A stretch of 64,000 nt of DNA, taken from positions 124,001 through 188,000 of the forward strand of contig NZ_JAAOLX010000008.1 of assembly GCF_011601265.1 (NCBI RefSeq), given 5' to 3'. The DNA is from Iodobacter violaceini (GTDB lineage: Bacteria; Pseudomonadota; Gammaproteobacteria; Burkholderiales; Chitinibacteraceae). Both the position numbers and the translations under genes were made by a program. Below, in pieces: positions 1-9,883 of this stretch; the stretch's first letter is position 1, and each line of letters begins with the position of its first letter. The notes under the pieces are model-generated. The model saw nothing but the letters and a program-made list of their open reading frames with translations. It did no database searches and had not been told where the DNA came from.

Positions 1-471
1 CAGCCAGTCTGCGCCATAGCCCATTTCATCCAGCAGGATGCGCTCAAATTCACGCAATACCGGCTCCACGGCCCCACTGGCAGGCAGAACCGAGAGCGCT
101 CTGATCGCCTCAAAATAGCTGGCAAACAGCAGAGGATGGGATTCATCACGGGGTAAAAGACGTAAAAGCAGCTCGTTAAGATAAAAGCCGCAAAGCAAGG
201 GCAGGCCACTCAGCTGCGGAATACCGCCCTGCCAGTCTGCCGAGTGCAGCGTTTTAAGCTCACCCACGCCAAACCAGGATAAAAGTACCGGCTGAAAACC
301 AAGAAGAATACTGCGGAGTTGTGAACCGGGGCGTTGGGCACCCCGGGCCACCATCATGATGCGGCCATGATCCCGGCTGAACACATCCAGCAGGCGGCTG
401 GTTTCTTTGTACGGGTACTGATGCAGTACAAAGGCCGCCTGATTATCAATGCGTAGCTTAGGTCTTGCCAC
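1..471 (-). CDS. recO: DNA repair protein RecO, C-terminus cut by window edge
   Basis: RecO loads RecA on gapped DNA together with RecR in the RecF pathway. The 157 codons visible begin GTG at 471 (MARPKLRIDNQAAFVLHQYP) and show the N-terminal OB-fold pattern, including YKETSRLLDVFSRDHGRI followed by VARGAQRP, as in known RecO proteins. The family is about 240 residues long, so roughly the last third lies beyond position 1. The gene starts 5 bp after the era stop, so it is the distal gene of the rnc-era-recO group, an arrangement conserved in proteobacteria. The GTG start is chosen because no ATG lies close upstream and the alignment begins there. Confidence 0.93.
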   Translation of the reverse strand, partial: MARPKLRIDNQAAFVLHQYPYKETSRLLDVFSRDHGRIMMVARGAQRPGSQLRSILLGFQPVLLSWFGVGELKTLHSADWQGGIPQLSGLPLLCGFYLNELLLRLLPRDESHPLLFASYFEAIRALSVLPASGAVEPVLREFERILLDEMGYGADWL

Positions 472-476
472 AGTGC

Positions 477-1403
477 TTATTCGTAGCCGTACTGACGGAC
501 AAGACGTGTGTCATCTGCCCAGCCACTTTTCACTTTAACCCATACTTCCAAAAACACCTTGGCATCAAAGAGTTTTTCCATATCCTGACGTGCTTCGGTG
601 GCGATGCGCTTGAGCTTTTCACCATTCTGACCAATCAGCATGGCTTTTTGCCCGTCACGATCCACCAAAACAGCCGCATGGATGCGACGCAATTCACGCC
701 CGTCTCTGGTTTCATCGTCTTCAAACTTTTCGATTTCAACAGTCATGGAGTACGGCAATTCTTCACCCATCAGGCGGAAAATCTTTTCACGAATAATTTC
801 AGCGGCTAAAAAGCGCTCGTTGCGATCGGTTACCTGATCGACATCGTACAAAGGCACTGATTTTGGCAAAAGTGGCTCAACCACTTTCAGCAAGACATCA
901 ATACTCAGATTTTTTTGCGCAGAAATAGGCACAATCGCATGAAATTTAAAACGCTCATTCATCGCTTCAATAAACGGGAACATTTCGTTTTTATCTTTCA
1001 GCTCGTCAATTTTATTGAGCACTAACAGCACAGGGCGATTATCAGGCAATAGCTTTAATACTTCTTCGTCTGCAGCGCTGAAATATCCCGCCTCAATCAC
1101 ATATAAAATCACATCGACATCAGCCAAAGTGCTGGTGACGCTGCGATTCATCGCCTGATTAAGTGCATTTTGATATTTGGTTTGAAACCCTGGCGTGTCA
1201 ACAAACACAAACTGAGCCGTATCAGAGCTATGCACACCCGTAATACGATGACGTGTAGTTTGTGCTTTACGTGAAGTAATACTGATTTTCTGACCAATCA
1301 GCTGATTCAACAGTGTTGATTTACCCACATTAGGCCGGCCCACAATGGCCACAAAGCCGCAGCGAAAATCAACAGCTTCGTTTTGGATATCCATCTCGCT
1401 CAT
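477..1403 (-). CDS. era: GTPase Era
   Basis: Era is an essential GTPase that binds the 3' end of 16S rRNA and promotes 30S assembly at the membrane. The 308-residue product has a G1 P-loop GRPNVGKS near residues 22-29, the switch sequence [13 protein letters not shown] (G3), NKID (G4) and a C-terminal KH RNA-binding domain containing [20 protein letters not shown]. Length is normal for the family. Its start overlaps the rnc stop by 4 bp (ATGA type), which suggests translational coupling to RNase III. Confidence 0.97.
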   Translation of the reverse strand: MSEMDIQNEAVDFRCGFVAIVGRPNVGKSTLLNQLIGQKISITSRKAQTTRHRITGVHSSDTAQFVFVDTPGFQTKYQNALNQAMNRSVTSTLADVDVILYVIEAGYFSAADEEVLKLLPDNRPVLLVLNKIDELKDKNEMFPFIEAMNERFKFHAIVPISAQKNLSIDVLLKVVEPLLPKSVPLYDVDQVTDRNERFLAAEIIREKIFRLMGEELPYSMTVEIEKFEDDETRDGRELRRIHAAVLVDRDGQKAMLIGQNGEKLKRIATEARQDMEKLFDAKVFLEVWVKVKSGWADDTRLVRQYGYE

Positions 1404-2167
1404 ACGCGTTTACCTTTTGCTGCCGGCTTGGCAGCGTGTTTACTTTTTAACGGGGCGCTGTCCGGGCTTTTATGCTTGCCTGGAAACTGCTCCCTCAGAA
1501 TGGCAAGAGCGGATTCAGCCGCCAATTGCTCAGCAGCGCGGCGGCTGGTGCCCACGCCTTTAGTCAGCAATTCGGCCTCTGCAATGCAGCAACTCACTTC
1601 AAAAATCTGATCCGGCGATTCGCCGTCCTGCCTGAGAATAGTGTACGCCGGTAATGTATAACGGCGGGCCTGCAGCCACTCCTGCAAGCTGGTCTTGGCA
1701 TCTTTTGCACCAAGCAGCGGATCAATGGCAGCAATCCTGGAAGCAAATAAAGCATTGACCACCGTATCTGCCGCATCAAAACCACCATCCAGCCAGATGG
1801 CACCAAAAATAGCCTCAAGTGCATCGGCCAGAATAGAAGGCCGGCGATGACCGCCACTTTTCAGCTCGCCTTCACCAAGCCAGATAAAATCACCCAAATT
1901 AAGCTCGCTGGCAATACTGGCCAGCGCTTCCTGACGAACCAGGCTGGCCCGAAGACGCGATAAATCACCCTCAGGCAGCTTAGGAAACGTCAGATAAAGC
2001 GCACGGGCAATCAGCGAATTTAAAATACCGTCGCCAATAAACTCCAGCCGCTCATTATGCGTAGAAGAAAAACTACGATGGGTTAAAGCTTGTTTAAAGA
2101 GTTTTGGCTCTTTAAAAGTATAAGAGAGCACCCTTAAAAGGCGCTCTGGGGGAAGAACAACACTCAC
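1400..2167 (-). CDS. rnc: Ribonuclease III
   Basis: RNase III cleaves double-stranded RNA and matures rRNA and some mRNAs. The 255-residue protein carries the catalytic signature [12 protein letters not shown] (about residues 39-50, with the metal-binding Glu and Asp) and the second acidic site in [17 protein letters not shown] double-stranded RNA-binding domain follows at about 155-230, ending in [15 protein letters not shown] basic Lys/Ala-rich tail (about 235-255) extends beyond the usual length. It sits between a DUF4845 gene (2 bp gap) and era. In other bacteria RNase III autoregulates through hairpins in its own transcript; a candidate structure lies upstream of lepB in this apparent operon. 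Confidence 0.97.
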   Translation of the reverse strand: MSVVLPPERLLRVLSYTFKEPKLFKQALTHRSFSSTHNERLEFIGDGILNSLIARALYLTFPKLPEGDLSRLRASLVRQEALASIASELNLGDFIWLGEGELKSGGHRRPSILADALEAIFGAIWLDGGFDAADTVVNALFASRIAAIDPLLGAKDAKTSLQEWLQARRYTLPAYTILRQDGESPDQIFEVSCCIAEAELLTKGVGTSRRAAEQLAAESALAILREQFPGKHKSPDSAPLKSKHAAKPAAKGKRV

Positions 2168-2169
2168 GA

Positions 2170-2544
2170 CTAATTACCCGCAGCTTGCTGCGTATTCGAT
2201 TTTTGGATATCAAAAGCGAACAACAGACTCATATTACCCACGATTGGAACAACCCGCTCGTAGCTTAAACTTACCGTGGTATCACTGCCTGCCTGAGTAA
2301 CTTTTAATTCAGCAGCACTGATATCCCGAATATTATCAACCGACGCCTGGCGCATAAAACCCTCACGAATTGCTGCGGGTTGCTGTGCACCATATTCTCT
2401 TACCGTGCGCTCAATGGCTTTTTTTACAGTAAAGAATTCCAGATAAGTAGGAACAACTTTTAATGCTGTAATTGCAATCACGGAGCCCACAATTGCAAGC
2501 ATTAAAAAAGAACCGAAAGATACACCACGCTGGCGATTAAGCAT
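2170..2544 (-). CDS. DUF4845 single-pass membrane protein
   Basis: A 124-residue protein with one N-terminal transmembrane helix (about residues 13-33, FLMLAIVGSVIAITAL) and a small periplasmic domain beginning VVPTYLEFFTVKKAIE. This matches the DUF4845 family, which is regularly found between lepB and rnc in beta- and gammaproteobacteria. The function is not established. The position, tightly packed with lepB upstream and rnc downstream, indicates co-transcription, so a role linked to export or envelope maturation is plausible but is inference only. Confidence 0.85.
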   Translation of the reverse strand: MLNRQRGVSFGSFLMLAIVGSVIAITALKVVPTYLEFFTVKKAIERTVREYGAQQPAAIREGFMRQASVDNIRDISAAELKVTQAGSDTTVSLSYERVVPIVGNMSLLFAFDIQKSNTQQAAGN

Positions 2545-2555
2545 GATTTATTCCT

Positions 2556-3515
2556 TTAGCGAATCGAGGTGCCAACGCGCCCCAGATCTTTAAAATTAAG
2601 CCAGATAAGAAAAGCTTTACCCACCACGTATTTATCAGGAACAAAACCCCAATAACGGCCATCGGCACTGTGATCGCGATTATCGCCCATCATAAAGAAA
2701 TGGCCTTCAGGTACTTTGCAGCTGAAACCTTCTTCATCATAGCGGCAATTTTCCCGGTATGGAAAATCGCGCACTTCCCCCAAATTAACCGATGGCACGT
2801 CTGCCATTGCTAAGGTTGAATAATCATGCGTACCCAGTTTTTCATTAAACTGTTTATTATTAATCAGGTAAGTACCCTGCTCAACATACTCATGATCGGG
2901 TAAATCGGCAGTTGGAACCGCCTTCCCATTAATGGTTAATTTTTTATTTCGATATTCAACGGTATCGCCCGGTAAACCAATGACGCGCTTAATATAATTA
3001 AGTGAAGGATTTTCCGGATAATTAAATACCATCACATCGCCATGCTCTGGCTTACCCACCGGAATCATTACATTATTAATCACGGGAGTACGCAGGCCAT
3101 AAGCGAATTTATTCACCAGAATAAAATCGCCCACCACTAAACCCGGGCGCATTGAGCTGGATGGAATTTGAAACGGCTCAACCAGAAAAGAGCGCAATAC
3201 AAATACCGCAAGCAATACCGGGAAGAAGCCGCGACCGTACTCAACCCAGTCTGCAACTGGTTTTTCACCGCGCTTTTTCCCCCAGACAAACCGGTCCAGC
3301 CCCCAGATCACTCCCGTCACCAATACAAAGATCAGCATCGCCGCAGAAATCGAGCAGTATTGCACCAGCACAATAAACAGCCCCATTACCACGCAAAGAT
3401 AGCCGTATTGCACTAAAGAAGGCGGCTCACTGCCTTTACGCTCATGCTTGGCGCCAATACCCACCAGGACCGGCCCTAAAATGACGAAAACAATCCCGAG
3501 AAACAACCAGTTCAT
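2556..3515 (-). CDS. lepB: Signal peptidase I
   Basis: LepB removes signal peptides from exported preproteins at the periplasmic face of the inner membrane. The 319-residue product has N-terminal transmembrane segments (about 1-20, 36-52 and 56-72), the catalytic serine in IPSSSMRP (Ser121) and the general-base lysine in YIKRVIGLPGD (Lys176). The later box GDNRDHSADGRYWGFVP is also present. A good ribosome-binding site (AAGGAAA) precedes ATG 3515. The 122 bp gap to lepA contains a long nested hairpin described separately. Confidence 0.97.
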   Translation of the reverse strand: MNWLFLGIVFVILGPVLVGIGAKHERKGSEPPSLVQYGYLCVVMGLFIVLVQYCSISAAMLIFVLVTGVIWGLDRFVWGKKRGEKPVADWVEYGRGFFPVLLAVFVLRSFLVEPFQIPSSSMRPGLVVGDFILVNKFAYGLRTPVINNVMIPVGKPEHGDVMVFNYPENPSLNYIKRVIGLPGDTVEYRNKKLTINGKAVPTADLPDHEYVEQGTYLINNKQFNEKLGTHDYSTLAMADVPSVNLGEVRDFPYRENCRYDEEGFSCKVPEGHFFMMGDNRDHSADGRYWGFVPDKYVVGKAFLIWLNFKDLGRVGTSIR

Positions 3516-3547
3516 CCGTTTTCCTTTTTATTTGTTAAGTACTTAGG

Positions 3548-3628
3548 TAAAAGTTTTCGGGCAAGGCATCCTTTGAGGCCAGTATCAATACCACGGCGGG
3601 GAAGGATAACGACGCCCGAAGACTTTTA
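3548..3628 (-). promoter_or_regulatory. Nested long hairpin between lepA and lepB
   Basis: In the minus-strand transcript an outer 15-bp stem pairs 3614-3628 (TAAAAGTCTTCGGGC) with 3548-3562 (GCCCGAAAACTTTTA), with one C-A mismatch. Inside it, ATCCTT pairs with AAGGAT (3602-3607 with 3568-3573). At the centre GCC pairs with GGC around a small GUA-UUGA-UAC hairpin. The right arm is not followed by a U-run, so it does not look like a simple terminator. It sits about 32 bp before the lepB start, in the run that includes rnc. A role as an RNase III processing site or attenuator is inference. Confidence 0.5.
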
Positions 3629-3637
3629 TTAGGGCAC

Positions 3638-5431
<1,794 letters not shown>

Positions 5432-5498
5432 TGGCCTGCCAGATATTTCACGAAAAAGGGGTACGCGATCGTACCCCAAATATTAATTTCCGCTGATT

Positions 5499-5744
5499 TT
5501 AACGGAAATTAGCAATATAGGCATCAAGAGCCGCTTGATCGAGGTGGTAATGGCAAATTTCCACCCCGTCAGACCCCGCCAAAACAGGCACCCATTCGCC
5601 ATATTGCGCTTCCAGATGATCGACATCATCGATATCAATCCACTCCAGCTCAAAACCTGCTATCCGTGCCTGCGGCTGCAAAAGATCCCGCATCACATGG
5701 CACAGACTGCAATATTCTCTTCCATATAACTTAAGCTGAATCAT
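5499..5744 (-). CDS. Glutaredoxin-like protein (DUF836 type)
   Basis: An 81-residue thioredoxin-fold protein starting MIQLKLYGREYCSLC. The CxxC motif (CSLC, residues 12-15) sits at the N-terminus of the first helix, and a cis-proline region follows in WVPVLAGSDG. This matches the small glutaredoxin-2/DUF836 family. A thiol-disulfide role is likely, but the substrate is unknown. Its ATG overlaps the degP stop by 4 bp, and lepA starts 67 bp downstream, so it is embedded in the rpoE-to-recO run. Confidence 0.88.
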   Translation of the reverse strand: MIQLKLYGREYCSLCHVMRDLLQPQARIAGFELEWIDIDDVDHLEAQYGEWVPVLAGSDGVEICHYHLDQAALDAYIANFR

Positions 5745-7147
5745 TTGGCAGGTGCACGCAAAGTCAGAAACATAGAGGCATCGCCACGGATCACACGCAG
5801 TGCCGTTGCTTCATTTGGCTTTAAAGCGGTCAGTATTTGCTTAAGCTGGGCAAGGCTGGTCAGCTCCTGATTTGCAACGCCTACAATCAGGTCTCCTCCC
5901 TGCAAGCCAGCCTTAGCGGCAGGTCCGCGGGCTGCCTGCACCAGCACCGCAAACTTCAGCCCCATTCCCTTCAGCTGTGCCGGATCAACCGATTGCAATG
6001 ACAAGCCAAAGCGCCCGCCCTCGTCATTCTGACCACCACGATACTCACGCTCAGCGGTGGTACGATCAGATTGTTCCAGCACGCCAATCGTTACACTCAC
6101 ATCACGCAAGGCTTTATCGCGCCAGATTTGCACCGGCACTTTTGTACCAGGGCGCACGGCAGCCACATACTTAGGCAGATCACTGGCTGAGGCAATGGCC
6201 TGGCCATTAAATTTCAGAATCACATCACCTGGTTTTAGGCCGGCCTTATCCGCCGGGCCATCTTTCTCTACGCTGGCCAGAAGTGTGCCGTTGACTTTAC
6301 TCAGGCCAAAACTCTTTGCCAGATCGTCATTCAATTCCTGAATCGCCACACCAATACGGCCCCGTGTAACTTTACCGGTCGCCTTCAGCTCATCAGCAAC
6401 CTTCATCACCACATCAACCGGAATCGAGAACGACAAGCCCATAAAGCCACCCGAACGGCTGTAGATTTGCGAGTTAATCCCAACCACTTCGCCGGCCATA
6501 TTAAAGAGCGGGCCACCCGAATTGCCGGGGTTAATCGCTACGTCAGTCTGAATAAAGGGCACAAAGGTTTCATCAGGCAGGCTGCGGCCCTTGGCTGAAA
6601 CAATCCCGGCGGTTACCGTATTTTCAAAGCCAAATGGCGAGCCAATTGCCACGACCCACTCACCCACTTTTAATTTATTTGCATCGCCCAGCGTGACTTT
6701 AGGCAGGCCTGTGGCATCAATTTTCAGCAAAGCCACATCGGTACGGGCATCCGCACCAATCACTTTTGCTTTAAAGGTGCGCTTGTCTGTGAGCTTTACG
6801 GTAATTTCATCGGCCTGAGCAATCACATGGGCATTGGTCAGAATATAGCCATCGGCCGCCATAATAAAACCAGACCCCAAGGATTGGGCCTGGCGCTCGC
6901 GGGGCTGCTGTTGCTGGCCATTTCGCGGCAACATCCGTGGCACAGGAAAACCAAAACGGCGGAAGATATCCATGCCATCTTCATCTCCAATCTGCTGGGG
7001 CTGCTCCTTAATCGTAGAGGTCGTAGAAATATTGACCACTGCCCGGCCTTCTTTCTCAACCAGCTGAGTAAAATCTGGCAAGTTAGCCGCAATGGATGAG
7101 ACAGAAACAAAGCCCAAAGTAAGGCTTAACAGTAATTTTTTCATCAT
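5741..7147 (-). CDS. degP: Periplasmic serine protease, Do/MucD type
   Basis: HtrA-family protease and chaperone that degrades misfolded envelope proteins. A signal peptide (about 1-21, ending SSIAA) is followed by a trypsin-like domain with His107 (TNAHVI), Asp137 (TDVALLK) and Ser210 (GNSGGPL), then two PDZ domains (about 260-350 and 370-468). The 468-residue length is normal. It directly follows rseC (4 bp overlap), matching the algU-mucABCD order of pseudomonads, where MucD limits sigma-E activation. Either of two adjacent ATG codons could start translation. Confidence 0.96.
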   Translation of the reverse strand: MMKKLLLSLTLGFVSVSSIAANLPDFTQLVEKEGRAVVNISTTSTIKEQPQQIGDEDGMDIFRRFGFPVPRMLPRNGQQQQPRERQAQSLGSGFIMAADGYILTNAHVIAQADEITVKLTDKRTFKAKVIGADARTDVALLKIDATGLPKVTLGDANKLKVGEWVVAIGSPFGFENTVTAGIVSAKGRSLPDETFVPFIQTDVAINPGNSGGPLFNMAGEVVGINSQIYSRSGGFMGLSFSIPVDVVMKVADELKATGKVTRGRIGVAIQELNDDLAKSFGLSKVNGTLLASVEKDGPADKAGLKPGDVILKFNGQAIASASDLPKYVAAVRPGTKVPVQIWRDKALRDVSVTIGVLEQSDRTTAEREYRGGQNDEGGRFGLSLQSVDPAQLKGMGLKFAVLVQAARGPAAKAGLQGGDLIVGVANQELTSLAQLKQILTALKPNEATALRVIRGDASMFLTLRAPAK

Positions 7148-7617
7148 GGTTTACGTTTCATCTGACAAGGACTAAGAAACGGCGGGCCAGACACTGCTTT
7201 GCCCGCCACAATGACTGGCTCGGCCGAAGCCGCCAGCTGGTGCTGCTGTTTCAGCAACACAAAACCCACTACAAACCCAAGTACGCCACCCAGCACCGCA
7301 CTGGCAGGCATCTGAGGCGCAAGCCACTGACCCGCTGCAGCGCCGGCAATCAGCAAGAGCAAAGGCACTCCATAGGCCCACACGGCACTTTTAAGCAGCA
7401 TTTGCTCTTCAACTGCAACCGTCACCCAATCCCCTGCCTTAAACGACAAAGGATTTTTAACCCTGAAGCCATCTTGCGACTGAGCAAACATGCGGCTCAG
7501 CGCCATAGCCTTGCAGCCAGTTTCTGGATCGCAACGGCCACAGGGGGTATGTGGCTTTATTTTCACCCAGGCATGAACGCCATCCAGCCGCTGCACCTGA
7601 GCCTCTGTTTCAATCAT
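7144..7617 (-). CDS. rseC: RseC/MucC family sigma-E positive regulator
   Basis: A 157-residue inner-membrane protein with an N-terminal cytoplasmic region carrying a cysteine cluster (Cys26, Cys29, Cys35 in PCGRCDPETGC) and two transmembrane helices (about 79-98 and 104-122). This is the RseC/MucC architecture. RseC modulates sigma-E signalling and, in E. coli, takes part in the Rsx/Rse system that reduces SoxR. It lies between rseB (9 bp gap) and degP (4 bp overlap), the canonical position. Confidence 0.92.
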   Translation of the reverse strand: MIETEAQVQRLDGVHAWVKIKPHTPCGRCDPETGCKAMALSRMFAQSQDGFRVKNPLSFKAGDWVTVAVEEQMLLKSAVWAYGVPLLLLIAGAAAGQWLAPQMPASAVLGGVLGFVVGFVLLKQQHQLAASAEPVIVAGKAVSGPPFLSPCQMKRKP

Positions 7618-7626
7618 TTTTTGTCA

Positions 7627-8598
7627 CTAACGGGGTTGAAAAGCAAGGGCAAATGCCTTAACTGTTTCAGCAGGCACTTCACCCAATACGGTGACCATTT
7701 TTCCATCAATTTGCCGCACCTGCATATGCATCGCACCCTGATGCGAAGCCCCTTCTCTGGCTTCTGCCACAGCAGGCTCCAGAAAGACCGAAACGGTCAC
7801 AAGACCATCACTGTACAGATGCTGTACCACCGGCATTTCTTTACCGATCAGTGTGCGCTGAATACTTTTCATAAATCGAAAACCGCGGGGCAGATGATCG
7901 ATAATCCAGGCGGGCTCAACAGGCGCACTGGCCACGCCCTGATTCGATTCGATCACTACAGGGCGCAATGGATTAACCGGGTTCAATAATGCGCGGTCAA
8001 CCTTACCGAGGGTGAGTGCAGAAAAAACAAACAATTCAACCGGCTGAGAATACGGCCCCAAGCGCTCAGACTTTAAAATCAGGCCACTATCAATATGCAT
8101 CCATAAACGCAGCGGAAAACGGTAAACATCTCTGGGTTCAAGCTCATAAATTTGAGCATTTAAGCCTGCAACCCGCTCCATACCGCCTTTTTTAAGCTTG
8201 TAATTCAGCAGTACCGAATCGGCGTTTTCCGGCAAATGCTGGGGAAATAATTTGGAGCTGAAACGCCGGTCTAAAGAGACTGCCCGCTTAGATGGCAGAT
8301 AAATGCTGACGTGATCACCCTTGCGATAATACTCGCGGCGCGGACCATCCAGCGACTCCCGGCGCTCAACCTCCACCGGCTCACTCCCTACATGCACAAT
8401 TCTGAATGTTTCCGTGGAGTCACCATGCTGATGCGTGAAGAGACCCTGAAAATCATTCTGTTTAGCCGCAGCAGACATCCGGTTCAGTACAATCACGGCA
8501 TCTGTATTATTCAGCTCTGCTGCGGCCATGGCGCCCACAGGCAAAAACAAACTAATACACAGCAAAAATGGCTTTAATCTACCCAGCAAGTCGCTCAT
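7627..8598 (-). CDS. rseB: Sigma-E regulatory protein RseB/MucB
   Basis: Periplasmic lipid-binding-fold protein that shields the anti-sigma factor RseA from DegS-type cleavage. The 323-residue product has a signal peptide (about 1-26, LFLPVGAMAAA) and the two-domain MucB pattern, with the segments FQGLFTHQHGDSTETFRIVH, REYYRKGDH and ILKSERLGPYSQPVELFVFS. Its start codon follows directly on the rseA stop, with no intergenic bases, consistent with coupled synthesis of the sensor pair. Confidence 0.95.
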   Translation of the reverse strand: MSDLLGRLKPFLLCISLFLPVGAMAAAELNNTDAVIVLNRMSAAAKQNDFQGLFTHQHGDSTETFRIVHVGSEPVEVERRESLDGPRREYYRKGDHVSIYLPSKRAVSLDRRFSSKLFPQHLPENADSVLLNYKLKKGGMERVAGLNAQIYELEPRDVYRFPLRLWMHIDSGLILKSERLGPYSQPVELFVFSALTLGKVDRALLNPVNPLRPVVIESNQGVASAPVEPAWIIDHLPRGFRFMKSIQRTLIGKEMPVVQHLYSDGLVTVSVFLEPAVAEAREGASHQGAMHMQVRQIDGKMVTVLGEVPAETVKAFALAFQPR

Positions 8599-9087
8599 CT
8601 AGCGCATATTCTCCGTGCCAAAATCCGCATAAACAATATCCCGCTCAGCCAGTACATTGCCAGATTCCTGACTATGCGCAGCCAGGTAGGCGCGTATGGC
8701 AGGTGGTTTTTTATCCACGGGCTTCGCATTTTGTACCGCCACCATGGCAGGTGCAGTATTAAAGTTTGTTTTAGTCTGCCAAGCCGCCACGCCCACAAAG
8801 GCGATTGAGGCAGCCGCAGTTAAAGGAACCAGTAATTTTTTCATTACCGAGCTGCGTTTCAGACGCTGCGGTGCCACCACCGTAGGTTCCGCCGCCAGCC
8901 GCGCAGAAAATCGCGTCATAAACTGAGGAGAAAGCAAGGGGTGCTCCTGCATATTATCGCTGAGCTGATGCCAATCGTACCAATCCTGATTCAATGAGGC
9001 ATCGCGCTTCATTTCAGCAAGTAAACCATCGATGTCTGCCACATCAAGCTCGCCATCCATTAAGGCGGAAAGTTTTTCTTTCATCAC
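8599..9087 (-). CDS. rseA: Anti-sigma-E factor RseA/MucA
   Basis: Inner-membrane anti-sigma factor. The N-terminal cytoplasmic domain (about 1-80) begins MKEKLSALMDGELDVADIDG, the typical RseA opening that binds RpoE. One transmembrane helix follows at about 84-103 (LLVPLTAAASIAFVGVAAW), then a short periplasmic tail that would contact RseB. It lies 25 bp after rpoE and directly before rseB. The periplasmic tail is short (about 55 residues). Confidence 0.94.
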   Translation of the reverse strand: MMKEKLSALMDGELDVADIDGLLAEMKRDASLNQDWYDWHQLSDNMQEHPLLSPQFMTRFSARLAAEPTVVAPQRLKRSSVMKKLLVPLTAAASIAFVGVAAWQTKTNFNTAPAMVAVQNAKPVDKKPPAIRAYLAAHSQESGNVLAERDIVYADFGTENMR

Positions 9088-9112
9088 ATTACCCTCTCAT
9101 ATCCTTCGAAGC

Positions 9113-9730
9113 TTACCAGCGCTTATCTTTTCCGACGACATCCAGTAAAGGCCTCAGCTTATTTGCGATAGCCTCACGAGCGCGAAAAATCCGAGAACGA
9201 ACCGTGCCTATGGGGCAATTCATCACGGCGGCGATATCTTCATAACTTAAACCATCCATTTCGCGCAACGTAATTGCCGTTCGCAACTCGGAAGGTAACT
9301 CATCAACCACTGCATTTACTGTAGAGACAATCTGCCGGTTAGAGAGTTCAGTTTCAGGCGTATGGTAATCCGGTATTTGTGCAGCAGCATCCAGCGACTC
9401 CCCCTCTTCATCTTCATCTTCATAAAGGCTCGCCAGCTGCGGGCGGCGGCCCAGGGTAGCCAAATGATTTTTAGCCGTATTAATGGCGATACGATATAGC
9501 CAGGTATAAAAAGCACTTTCGCCACGAAAAGATGGCAAAGCGCGATAAGCCTTGATAAACGACTCCTGAGACACGTCCTCGATCTCTGACTGATCGCGAA
9601 TCAGCCGCGACAAAAGACGTGCGACACGCCGCTGGTATTTCACTACCAACAGTTCAAAGGCTCGCTTATCTCCCGCCTGAGCCCGCAGAACAAGCTCCTG
9701 ATCGATATCACGATCGGTTCGCTGAATCAA
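9113..9730 (-). CDS. rpoE: RNA polymerase sigma-E factor
   Basis: Extracytoplasmic-function sigma factor for envelope stress. Region 2 is evident in LLSRLIRDQSEIEDVSQESF and AFYTWLYRIAINTAKNHL, and region 4 in LPSELRTAITLREMDGLSYE followed by GTVRSRIFRAREAI. No ATG lies at the N-terminus. The frame opens with TTG at 9742, and a second in-frame TTG at 9730 is preceded at good spacing by GGAGA, so 9730 is preferred (about 205 residues). A TTG start would lower translation. First gene of the rse operon, divergent from nadB. Confidence 0.93.
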   Translation of the reverse strand: MIQRTDRDIDQELVLRAQAGDKRAFELLVVKYQRRVARLLSRLIRDQSEIEDVSQESFIKAYRALPSFRGESAFYTWLYRIAINTAKNHLATLGRRPQLASLYEDEDEEGESLDAAAQIPDYHTPETELSNRQIVSTVNAVVDELPSELRTAITLREMDGLSYEDIAAVMNCPIGTVRSRIFRAREAIANKLRPLLDVVGKDKRW

Positions 9731-9883
9731 AGATGTCTCCAAAAGATATTTACACTCACATGGGGTTGACCATGATTTTTATCAAGCCAGCGCATACAAA
9801 AGCCGACAGATTTGGCTTTATACACGGCGTAGACGGTCTGGCCTCTGTTAATATTCCATTTTTCTGGGAATGGAACACCTGCA

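Noticed and set aside
7240-7989. Long plus-strand open frame opposite rseC and rseB
   Set aside because: It lies antisense to two confidently identified genes, has no family-like content and is rich in His/Arg/Thr as expected of a shadow frame.
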